This document shows positions 16,966 to 24,153 of a DNA stretch of 64,000 bases, piece after piece. Position numbers and translations under genes: made by a program. Origin of the DNA: JAIOPA01 sp036522895 (GTDB lineage Bacteria > Eisenbacteria > RBG-16-71-46). Location: assembly GCA_036522895.1 (NCBI GenBank), contig DATDEX010000279.1, positions 62,001-126,000 of the forward strand. Direction: 5' to 3'. Under the pieces are notes generated by a model. The model ran no database searches. It was not told where the DNA came from and saw only the letters and a list, made by a program, of their open reading frames with translations. Numbering within the stretch: position 1 is the first letter of the stretch; every line of letters starts with the position of its first letter.

Positions 16966-17391
16966 ATGGGGCTGCTGGACAAGCTGAAGTTCCAACTCTG
17001 GGACGACGTCGGCGCCGTCGTCGACCTGATCGCGAAGTGGCGCCCACGCAAGTGTGAAACCGAGAAGGACTTCGAGAAGTCGCTGTACGCCTACCTGCAC
17101 GAGGCGTTCGAGGACACGCAGATCACGAAGCAGTTCGCGCAGGGTCGCATGCGCGCGGACCTCATGGTTGGGGGGAAGGTCATCATCGAGCTGAAGCACA
17201 ACCTCGATTCCACGGCGAAGCTCCAGAGGCTCATCGGCCAACTCAGCCAGTACGACTCCTGGAAGGGGCGCGTCATCGTTCTCTTGACCGGGGAGACGGA
17301 GCCGAACCTTCTGAAAGAGCTGAAGCAGTTCATCAGGAAGCAGGGGTGGGACGACCTGGATGGCGAGAAGGTGACAATCACTCAGAAGTAG
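16966..17391 (+). CDS. Small PD-(D/E)XK-like protein
   Basis: 141 aa starting at an ATG with GAGGAGGAG upstream. The sequence QGRMRADLMVGGKVIIELKHN has the pattern of a PD-(D/E)XK nuclease core (Asp in RADL, ELK). It is preceded by an N-terminal helix pair (EKDFEKSLYAYLHEAF), typical of Mrr-like or Card1-like cores. The C-terminus (GRVIVLLTGETEP) completes the fold. Role unknown; a small stand-alone nuclease in a defence hotspot is plausible. Confidence 0.6.
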   Translation: MGLLDKLKFQLWDDVGAVVDLIAKWRPRKCETEKDFEKSLYAYLHEAFEDTQITKQFAQGRMRADLMVGGKVIIELKHNLDSTAKLQRLIGQLSQYDSWKGRVIVLLTGETEPNLLKELKQFIRKQGWDDLDGEKVTITQK

Positions 17392-17465
17392 CGGCGCGGT
17401 TGTGCATCACCGCATCAATCAACGCTTGCAACCGTCGCAAGTCGAGAACAAGGAGTAAGATAGGC

Positions 17466-18404
17466 GTGGCCCCCGCAGCGCTCCGGGCGATCTTCACTGA
17501 TGTGGTTCTAGAGCGACTCAGGCGTGCGCCCGAGACGGAGCCGCTGAGCTTCCGACTACATGTACTCACTGGCGAGAGCCTCGGGGATGGCCCGGAGCAC
17601 GAGCATCGTGCGCGTTTCTGCGAGGCCCAACGTGGAGCGTGGGCTGCCTATGTGGAAGCCGCTGTCGCGTGTGGCCTGTTCGACGAGCCGCATAGGAGCG
17701 AACTCGTATCGCGCCTCTCGGGCGTGCATGACGAGAACTTCCGGTCGGCGATGGCGGAGTGCGAAGCGGCATGGTACCTCGGCAGCAAGCTCGGCCTCGC
17801 CGTGTCTGCTCGGCCCCCGGGCGGTGGCAATAGCGAACTCGAACTTCTTGTGACGCTGCCCGACGGCGATGTGCACGTCGAGGTCAAGGCACCCTTCCGT
17901 GATGCAATCGCCGATGGGATCGTTCGACATGTGGACGACTCAGACATCCTCGACCGTTGCCTTGCCGACGCGTCGAGGCAGTTCAAGAAGTCGACGCGCA
18001 ATCTCATCATGCTGGTTGGCAGGATAACACTCGGGACTCGTGCTCGCCGCTTCTTCATTGACGCCTTCTACGCCACGAGGAAGTGGCTCATCACGAAACA
18101 CCTCGTCACGCACACGACCGGGCCGCTGCGGACCGAGTTCGAGCCCACTGGCCGGTTCCTCAAGGTGTGGCCCGGCAACAAAGGGCCGAGACACACGCGA
18201 GTCTCCGGTGTGCTCTACGTAGAAGAGCGCATTCGCGACTACCGTAGGCCCGACGGCACCCTCGGACTCCGAGCCGAGCACGACGTCCTTATGTTCCACA
18301 ACCCAAACGCGCTTCACCCGCTTCCCGAAGGACCTTGGGGTGACTGCCCACAGCTGGTCACACGTGGCGAAGCGATGGAATGGACGGATGGGGCGGATGT
18401 CTGA
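17466..18404 (+). CDS. Hypothetical protein, possible nuclease fold
   Basis: 312 aa from a GTG with AAGGAG eleven bases upstream. The middle region has SELELLVTLPDGDVHVEVKAPF, resembling the D-x-n-E-x-K pattern of PD-(D/E)XK nucleases, preceded by an AMAECEAAWYLGSKLG helix. The C-terminal part (GVLYVEERIRDYRRPDG, DVLMFHNPNA) is unrecognised. The layout helix, D/ExK strand pair is seen in other uncharacterised island proteins, but I cannot name a family. Confidence 0.5.
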   Translation: MAPAALRAIFTDVVLERLRRAPETEPLSFRLHVLTGESLGDGPEHEHRARFCEAQRGAWAAYVEAAVACGLFDEPHRSELVSRLSGVHDENFRSAMAECEAAWYLGSKLGLAVSARPPGGGNSELELLVTLPDGDVHVEVKAPFRDAIADGIVRHVDDSDILDRCLADASRQFKKSTRNLIMLVGRITLGTRARRFFIDAFYATRKWLITKHLVTHTTGPLRTEFEPTGRFLKVWPGNKGPRHTRVSGVLYVEERIRDYRRPDGTLGLRAEHDVLMFHNPNALHPLPEGPWGDCPQLVTRGEAMEWTDGADV

Positions 18405-18679
18405 GCCTTCGGAGCGGCCCCCGCGCCCGTCGGGGCTACTCAAGTACATCGCGCTCGAGCGCTTGGACGCCCTCCGGCTCCGACACCAACGTCGCCTCCG
18501 GTCTCACGCAGAAAGAAGTTGATAGCCTCCGCCAGCTCCTGGAGAAGGAGTGTGGCGTGGTCTGGTCGAACGCTGAAGCCTGGCAGCGAGCGAGAGAGCT
18601 CCTGGCCTTCGCCAAGATCCCGCTCCGGGCGCTGCCAAGTCAGTCTGAGGACGAAGCGCACGATGGTCGAGGGCATTGA
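18380..18679 (+). pseudogene. Small AFAK-type protein, copy 1 (5' part disturbed)
   Basis: From about residue 34 the frame reads SGSDTNVASGLTQKEVDSLRQ ... ECGVVWSNAEAWQRA ... ELLAFAKIPLRALP, closely matching copy 2 at 19731-19988 and, more weakly, copy 3 at 23390-23590. The first 30 codons are unlike the others, and the plausible start (ATG at 18397) is in another frame, so the 5' end seems frameshifted. Family unknown. Confidence 0.5.
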
Positions 18680-18710
18680 CGTTTGAGACATGCGGTCCTA
18701 ATGTGAAACC

Positions 18711-19325
18711 ATGAGTACCAAGACCATGGGTTCAGATCCTGAGCTCAAGCATGCCAAGACGGTCTTTCTGGCAAACGCGCGAGCGCTCAAGAAGCTCGCG
18801 AGAGATCCGAAGCACCGCAACGCACTGGTCTTCGTCGTGGCGAGCGCGTTCATCGAGTATCTGAGTAAACTAGTGTTCACCGGCACAGGTGCGAAGGAAT
18901 ACAAGAAGTTCGTGCGCTCGTACCTCGCCAGGACCAGGAAACGGTACCGCACCTTTACCTACCGGTTCACGGGTGCGCCCGCAAAGCGAGATCTGCCGGA
19001 GCAAATGTACCACGTGCTTAGATGTGGAGCGGTGCACGGCTATTCACTCGTTCCAGATCAAAGAGCCATAGCTCACGGGGGGCGGACGAGATCAATAGTG
19101 GTAGCTCATCGGATCTCGAAGAATACCCACCTGTCGCTCAGATACCTTGGCGGGCAACCGACCTGCGTCTTCATTGCCGAAGATTTCGCGGCGGATATTG
19201 AGGCCACGGTCCAGCACATCATCAGCGAGGCTAGGAAGAACAAGGCGCTGGCCAAGCGGATTGCCGACCGCATGAGAAAGCATCCGCCGATACAGGGCGG
19301 GTTTGCCCTGACGGCAAAACGCTAG
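18711..19325 (+). CDS. HEPN-like helical protein (putative RNase)
   Basis: 204 aa, all helical in appearance. RCGAVHGY at 104-111 fits the R-x4-H catalytic motif of HEPN ribonucleases, and the upstream helix (ALVFVVASAFIEYLSKLV) fits the HEPN core. A Lys/Arg-rich C-terminus follows. HEPN proteins act as toxins or abortive-infection effectors; no obvious antitoxin neighbour is seen apart from the small AFAK-type genes on both sides. The assignment rests on one motif and position. Confidence 0.5.
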   Translation: MSTKTMGSDPELKHAKTVFLANARALKKLARDPKHRNALVFVVASAFIEYLSKLVFTGTGAKEYKKFVRSYLARTRKRYRTFTYRFTGAPAKRDLPEQMYHVLRCGAVHGYSLVPDQRAIAHGGRTRSIVVAHRISKNTHLSLRYLGGQPTCVFIAEDFAADIEATVQHIISEARKNKALAKRIADRMRKHPPIQGGFALTAKR

Positions 19326-19439
19326 TATTGGACGGGGCGTCCGATCACAAACGTATGAGGCATTGGAGGTGGTGCTTAGGATGTCACCGCTATGCGCGCG
19401 TCAACCCACCTTGCTAGAGTGAGATGCTTCTGGTCTGAC

Positions 19440-19553
19440 GGCGACACTGAAGCGTGGAAGAGGCGGAAAGTACTCTGCTTTGTGCAACCAGGTTCGCAGG
19501 TTCTTCACGACGCTCAGGCGTACAATTCTCGTACGCGTCCACCCCCCTGCACT
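19440..19553 (-). pseudogene. 3'-end remnant of a large serine recombinase
   Basis: On the minus strand this encodes LSVVKNLRTWLHKAEYFPPLPRF, matching the last 30 residues of the intact recombinase at 21710-23302 (LSVAKDLRRWLQKAAYFPPLPRF). Only the end is left, as expected at the boundary of an earlier integration by a related enzyme. The rest of 19326-19730 holds no gene. A short GAGGACGTGCGAAC stretch (about 19650) recurs upstream of the intact recombinase (about 23370). Confidence 0.75.
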
Positions 19554-19730
19554 GGGGACAACTCGGCTGGTACGGCTAACCTTGGCGGCAGTTGTCCACT
19601 TCTCCTGGGGGAGAAGACGCGACCTGGCGCGCAGAATCCTGGGTGGCGGCGAGGACGTGCGAACTGAGAGTGCTGTTCGCTGATCTTCTGCCTGCCGGGG
19701 TCAATGGTCTTACTCGTAACCACGATCCCT

Positions 19731-19988
19731 ATGACCCAGAGCCACAGTCTCCTTGATACCCCTCCTGAAGCCGCCCCCGAACCAAGCTCCGGCTCAGACA
19801 TCAGCGTCGCCTCCGCTCTCACCCAGAAAGAAGTTGATCGCCTCCGCCAGCTCCTGGAGAGGGAGTGTGGGGTCGCGTTGTCGAACGCGGAAGCCTGGCA
19901 GCGAGCAAGAGAGCTCCTGGCCTTCGCCAAGATCCTACTGGAATCGCTTCCTCCCAGACGGTCAGGCTCGGGCCTATCTCGGCTGTAG
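19731..19988 (+). CDS. Small AFAK-type protein, copy 2
   Basis: About 85 aa: a Pro/Ser-rich N-terminus, then LTQKEVDRLRQLLERECGV ... NAEAWQRARELLAFAKILLESLPP. The helical core is conserved with copies 1 and 3. All three stand beside a serine recombinase or its remnant. Possible roles are a recombination directionality factor or an antitoxin-like regulator; neither is shown. The start at 19731 is chosen over 19704 by similarity. Confidence 0.55.
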   Translation: MTQSHSLLDTPPEAAPEPSSGSDISVASALTQKEVDRLRQLLERECGVALSNAEAWQRARELLAFAKILLESLPPRRSGSGLSRL

Positions 19989-20020
19989 AACAAAACGCAC
20001 CCGCGCCACAACGATTGACG

Positions 20021-20638
20021 TCAGTCAGCGTAGCTCCAGTGCCACCACTCGGGGGCATAGCCCAAGAAGCCCGCTTTGCTCAAAGCCGACCTCAGCTTGC
20101 GGCGATTCCGCCTCGCTTCGCCCTCGAGGGGAGTAAGCCTTTTCCTGCCCTCGAAATAGTCCAATGCTGCCCTCGGGGTGAGATCGTCATGGTCCGTTCC
20201 CATGTATAGCTCGACGCCTTGGCGGTCGACGATCGTAATGTCGAAAGAACCGCCGTTTCGGTGAGTATCAGGACGCGTAATCACTGCCCGAGGCCGGCCG
20301 CCGAACCGGTAGAGTAGGTCAAGGCGTGCACGTTGCGAGCGCCGCGGGTACATCAGACGCAATCGTCTGCGGAAGCTTCCAAGCATAGCGCGCTCAACCT
20401 TCCGGGTTCGCCACGCATCCCATACCTTGAACCTAAACCCAACCGGCAACATGGCCTCTGCATCGACCAGGGCTCGGGCGGCGGATTCCCGTGCGTAAAG
20501 TCGCGGAGATCTTGACCAACCAAAGAAGTAGTACCGGGGTTCGAGCAAGAACCCGAACGACGCTAAGTCAACGAACTTTCGAGAACTTGCACTGTGGTAC
20601 GATGGCGTGTAAACGGCTCGTGAGTTTTTCCCGTCCAT
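20021..20638 (-). CDS. VanX/DdpX-like D-Ala-D-Ala dipeptidase
   Basis: 205 aa. It keeps the M15D zinc-dipeptidase signatures: FKVWDAWRT, DTHRNGGSFDITI (H-x2-G-x3-D) and GYAPEWWHWSYAD with the ExxH motif. These enzymes hydrolyse D-alanyl-D-alanine in peptidoglycan turnover or vancomycin resistance. There is no vanHA-like neighbour, so a peptidoglycan recycling or lysis-related role is more likely. No signal peptide is evident. Confidence 0.8.
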   Translation of the reverse strand: MDGKNSRAVYTPSYHSASSRKFVDLASFGFLLEPRYYFFGWSRSPRLYARESAARALVDAEAMLPVGFRFKVWDAWRTRKVERAMLGSFRRRLRLMYPRRSQRARLDLLYRFGGRPRAVITRPDTHRNGGSFDITIVDRQGVELYMGTDHDDLTPRAALDYFEGRKRLTPLEGEARRNRRKLRSALSKAGFLGYAPEWWHWSYAD

Positions 20639-20694
20639 AGTTTTAGTCTACGCGACCAAGGGATTCTGTCAATGCACCGCTCCAGTCCAAACCT

Positions 20695-21585
20695 GTGAAC
20701 TTCGATCCTCCATCTCCTGCCAGCAAAGTTGCCTTCGTCAGCTCGACTGTGTACGACCTTGAACGCGAGCGCTCACTCCTCCGCTCCGTCCTCGAGGACT
20801 TCGTCGGTCCCGTGCGATTCACCGCTCTGCTGAGCGAAGACCCAGCATTTCCCCTGACTCCCCTCGATCTAGCCGAGAAACATTCCTATCAGATCTGCCT
20901 CGACAAGATTGCCGAGGCTGACTATTTCCTTCTCCTTATCAAGAATCGGTACGGCGCCACCAATGTCCCGGATGGCGACGACATGATCTCGATCACTCAC
21001 CGCGAATACCGGGAGGCGTACCGGCTTCGCCTACCGCTCTTTACGTTTGTCGATCGTAGGACGTGGAACGCGCGAAATCGTCATAAGAAGGGCAACGTCC
21101 AGCGATTCGTCCCGAGCACCCAGTTGCGAGTGTTTGACCTTTTGGATGAAATCACCCGTCAGCCGCGAAGCATGTGGCTTAACATCTACCGAAACCCCAG
21201 GGACATTCGGACCGTTGTCGAGAGGGCACTCTTTTCCTTCGACGATTCGGTCTTCGTGGCCGATGTTACGATCCCCGATGGAACGATCGTGCACGCGAAC
21301 CAGACGTTCGAGAAGATCTGGGAGATCCGCAATAATGGTTGTGTGATATGGGAGAACCGGCGACTGCAGGAGGACAATACTGGGGCTTCGGGCCTCGTGC
21401 CGGCCGAGGGGAGGATAGAAGTTCCGCGAACTCTCCCCGGAAGCACGGTGAGACTTAGTGTCACCTTCAAGGCACCGCCATATCCATGCACCTGTGAGTC
21501 CTATTGGAAGATGATCGGCCCCGATGGACGCCTTCTGTTCCCGAACAAGAAGGGTCTGTATTGTCGTATTAAGGTCGTCTTTTGA
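20695..21585 (+). CDS. DUF4062 domain fused to an NBR1-like Ig domain
   Basis: 296 aa. Residues 10-110 match DUF4062: KVAFVSSTVYDLERERSLL, CLDKIAEADYFLLLIKNRYG. Residues about 190-296 resemble the four-Trp (NBR1-type) Ig domain: GTIVHANQTFEKIWEIRNNGCVIW, LPGSTVRLSVTFKAP, SYWKMIGPDGRLLFP. DUF4062 is found at the N-terminus of STAND and other conflict proteins; the Ig domain binds protein partners. The pair suggests a cytosolic sensor or adaptor. The start is GTG. Confidence 0.75.
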   Translation: MNFDPPSPASKVAFVSSTVYDLERERSLLRSVLEDFVGPVRFTALLSEDPAFPLTPLDLAEKHSYQICLDKIAEADYFLLLIKNRYGATNVPDGDDMISITHREYREAYRLRLPLFTFVDRRTWNARNRHKKGNVQRFVPSTQLRVFDLLDEITRQPRSMWLNIYRNPRDIRTVVERALFSFDDSVFVADVTIPDGTIVHANQTFEKIWEIRNNGCVIWENRRLQEDNTGASGLVPAEGRIEVPRTLPGSTVRLSVTFKAPPYPCTCESYWKMIGPDGRLLFPNKKGLYCRIKVVF

Positions 21586-21709
21586 CTCTGCGGCCTTGGT
21601 CCTGATAACGAAGCCCTAGCGGGTTCGGTATTCAGGATGCGGGCGCGAACCATTAGCGTCACGCACGGACGAAGTCGTGAGCGTCAGTACGTCCGCCCCC
21701 CTTGTGAGA

Positions 21710-23302
21710 TCAAGCTGCGTGTGGTGCGGTCTCACGAGGCTCGTTGGTGAAGCGCGGAAGCGGCGGGAAATACGCTGCTTTCTGCAACCACCTTCGGAGG
21801 TCCTTCGCGACGCTCAAGCAGTGTATATTCGACCCTCCGCCAGACAGGAACGAGAACGGTTCCTTGGCTAGGTAGACGCATTTCTTGTCCTCGACGATCC
21901 AGTTGGAACTCACCGCCTGGAGAATCTGCCGGCGTCCAACGGGATCGTCCTTGGCCTTCAAGAACGCGGCGGGCGCGGTGGCCGAGAACTCGAGGATCTC
22001 CGCAGCGCGGTCAACCAGTTGCTCCGTGGTGCTGGCGGGCTGGGTGAGCTTCTGACGGAGACTCGCCTTCCTCGCCTGCAGATCCGCGCGACGGGGCTCG
22101 AATGTCTCGTCGTCGATCTGGTCGCGCTGCTTCATGGTCACGAGCCGACCCCACTCCTGCTCGGTGGCTGCCAGGGCCGCTCGGAGGGAGTGGCGGGTGG
22201 TCTCGTGTCGGGCCTTATCGCGGCTGAGGTCGCGCCGGAGGTTCTCGAGGATCCATTGACCGGTCTCGGGTGGGACGGCCAGGCGCCGCAGATCGTTCAG
22301 GATCTGGGTTTCGAAGACGTGCTCGGGCAGAGCCGGTGCCGTGCAGTGGCGAGGGGCAAGGCGGCCACGGCAGCGGTAATACAGGTACGTCTTGCCGTTC
22401 GGCCGCGGGTGCAGTTCGGGGGTGAGGACGCCCTGGCACTGCCCGCAGCGCAGCATCCCCGAGTAGGCGAATTCGTGCTTGCTGGGGCGTGGCCGGCTCG
22501 ATCGGCCGAGGATCTCCTGGGCACGGTCGAACTCCTCCTGGGTCACCATTGCCGGCCAACGGCCGGTCCACGTCTCGCCCGTGGCACGGTGAAGGGGTAG
22601 GCCGAGGTAGAAACGGCTCTTGAAGATCTTGTAGACGAGCTGCACCTGGATGAGATTGCCCCCTGCGTGGGAACTTTTCGGCGTGCGGAGGCCCAGCTCG
22701 TCGTTGGCGTACTTCGCGATCTGGCTCGGGCGCATGGCCCCGCTCAGGAGCATGTCCCAGAGGCGGCGGACGAGATCGAAGCGGAGCGGATCCTTGATGG
22801 TCTCCTTCGTCCCGCGCTCCTCCAAGTAGCCGATCGGGGGGCGATAGCTCGGCCAGCCGCGTTCGCGCCGGGCCCGCATCCCGCGCTTGATGTTGGCGCG
22901 CAGGTCGTCGATGAACTTGGTGGCTACCCCGAACTCGAACCCGGCCATGAAGCGGTCGTTACCGTCGCCCGTGTAGGTCCGGTCCGGCGTGATGACCGAC
23001 TGCAGCCGGTGGTCGGCCAGCGCTTGCAGGACGCGGCCCGTATCGGCGTGGTTCCTGGCCAGCCGGTCCGCTTTCCAGCACAGGATCGACCCGACCTCAC
23101 CGCGGTCCACCCGCCGCATCAGTTGGTCGAAGACCAGTCGGCCCGGTGCCTTCGCCGAACGGGCTTCGGTCAGGACATCGCTCACCACCAGGCCCTGCCG
23201 AAGCGCGACGAGCTTCAGTTCCTGAATCTGGGAATCGATCGAGAGGACCTGGCGGTCGTCGGACTCGGTGGATTTTCTGGCGTAGATGACGTGGGTGGAC
23301 AT
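21710..23302 (-). CDS. Large serine recombinase (site-specific integrase)
   Basis: 530 aa. The resolvase domain has YARKSTESDD with Ser11, QIQELK, and CWKADRLARN. The recombinase domain follows, then a zinc ribbon (CGQCQGV ... CRGRLAPRHC) and a coiled coil. Such enzymes integrate phages and ICEs without a tRNA-type site. The last 30 residues are duplicated as a remnant at 19440-19553, suggesting repeated use of one site at the gene's 3' end. A small AFAK-type gene (23390-23590) lies upstream on the same strand. Confidence 0.9.
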   Translation of the reverse strand: MSTHVIYARKSTESDDRQVLSIDSQIQELKLVALRQGLVVSDVLTEARSAKAPGRLVFDQLMRRVDRGEVGSILCWKADRLARNHADTGRVLQALADHRLQSVITPDRTYTGDGNDRFMAGFEFGVATKFIDDLRANIKRGMRARRERGWPSYRPPIGYLEERGTKETIKDPLRFDLVRRLWDMLLSGAMRPSQIAKYANDELGLRTPKSSHAGGNLIQVQLVYKIFKSRFYLGLPLHRATGETWTGRWPAMVTQEEFDRAQEILGRSSRPRPSKHEFAYSGMLRCGQCQGVLTPELHPRPNGKTYLYYRCRGRLAPRHCTAPALPEHVFETQILNDLRRLAVPPETGQWILENLRRDLSRDKARHETTRHSLRAALAATEQEWGRLVTMKQRDQIDDETFEPRRADLQARKASLRQKLTQPASTTEQLVDRAAEILEFSATAPAAFLKAKDDPVGRRQILQAVSSNWIVEDKKCVYLAKEPFSFLSGGGSNIHCLSVAKDLRRWLQKAAYFPPLPRFTNEPRETAPHAA

Positions 23303-23389
23303 GCGAGGTGAAGGTTCACTGGTATCAATTCAACATGGGAGGAAATCCGTCAAGGTTGCAGGAGCGAGGACGTGCGAACGGACACAAGA

Positions 23390-23590
23390 TCACGCCCCCT
23401 TGGGTGGCAAGGAGTTGAGGAGCACCTTGGCGAACGCCAGTACCTCGATAGCCCGGGTCCAGGCGGCTTCCATCGTCAGTTCGACACCGCACTCCCGGCG
23501 GATGATGTCCCGGAAGCGAGCGACCTCGGCCGTGGTCAAACCGAAAGCGAAGCGGCCATGGTCACCCGATCTGTCTGCGTCAAGCGGCAT
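23390..23590 (-). CDS. Small AFAK-type protein, copy 3
   Basis: 66 aa: LTTAEVARFRDIIRRECGVELTMEAAWTRAIEVLAFAKVLLNSLPP. It shares the pattern LTxxEVxxxR, ECGVxL, AWxRAxELLAFAKxLLxSLPP with copies 1 and 2. It is 88 bp upstream of the recombinase start and co-directional, so it is probably co-transcribed. Function unknown. Confidence 0.6.
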   Translation of the reverse strand: MPLDADRSGDHGRFAFGLTTAEVARFRDIIRRECGVELTMEAAWTRAIEVLAFAKVLLNSLPPKGA

Positions 23591-24153
23591 GCCTTCAGCA
23601 TGCGCCCAACTCAGTCAGGTTCGTAGGTGGGGCGAATCGTGATCGGCAAGCGCTCCTGTGGAATGAAACGTTGGCGAATCCTGAGGCGCAGTTGGCCCGA
23701 GCCTTAGGCCATGGTGTCGGACGGGCGATCTTATGCGCGGGTGGTTGCCCGCGGGGTTGCTCATCACGATGAGATGACCGTAGCTCGATATCAGGCTCGT
23801 GGATGATCAGCAACCGCTCGGCCTCGACCCCGGTCAGCGGCTGGCGGTTTTGGTACTCGCTGCCGGTCAATCAGCGATTGAGCCGGCCCTCGGCGGCAGG
23901 CGCGCACACGCTAAGCTGGGCCGAACACATGGGGGCGACCGGGACTACGATCCTAGGAAGTTGTCTCGGCTGCACAACGCCAAGTCGGACAAGAGGAACC
24001 CGCCCCGGAAGGGCGCGACTTCTCGTCATGCGCCAGTACTTCGATGATCACGGGTCTGCTGACGTCGCACAAAGGCCTTGTCCCTTCAAACACTTGCACC
24101 GGATACTCATCCTGAACTTAGGGGTCGACCTGCCGTAACTTGCCGGAGGACCC
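23591..24153. other. Intergenic stretch without a convincing gene
   Basis: 560 bp. A minus-strand frame of 91 codons (23595-23870) has no recognisable motif and low-complexity composition, so it is not called. No RNA gene or long hairpin is seen. The right end must hold the promoter of the secreted lipase-like gene. Confidence 0.4.

Noticed and set aside
23595..23870. Minus-strand small gene (91 codons)
   Set aside because: No motif, no ribosome-binding site of note and no similarity to neighbours.
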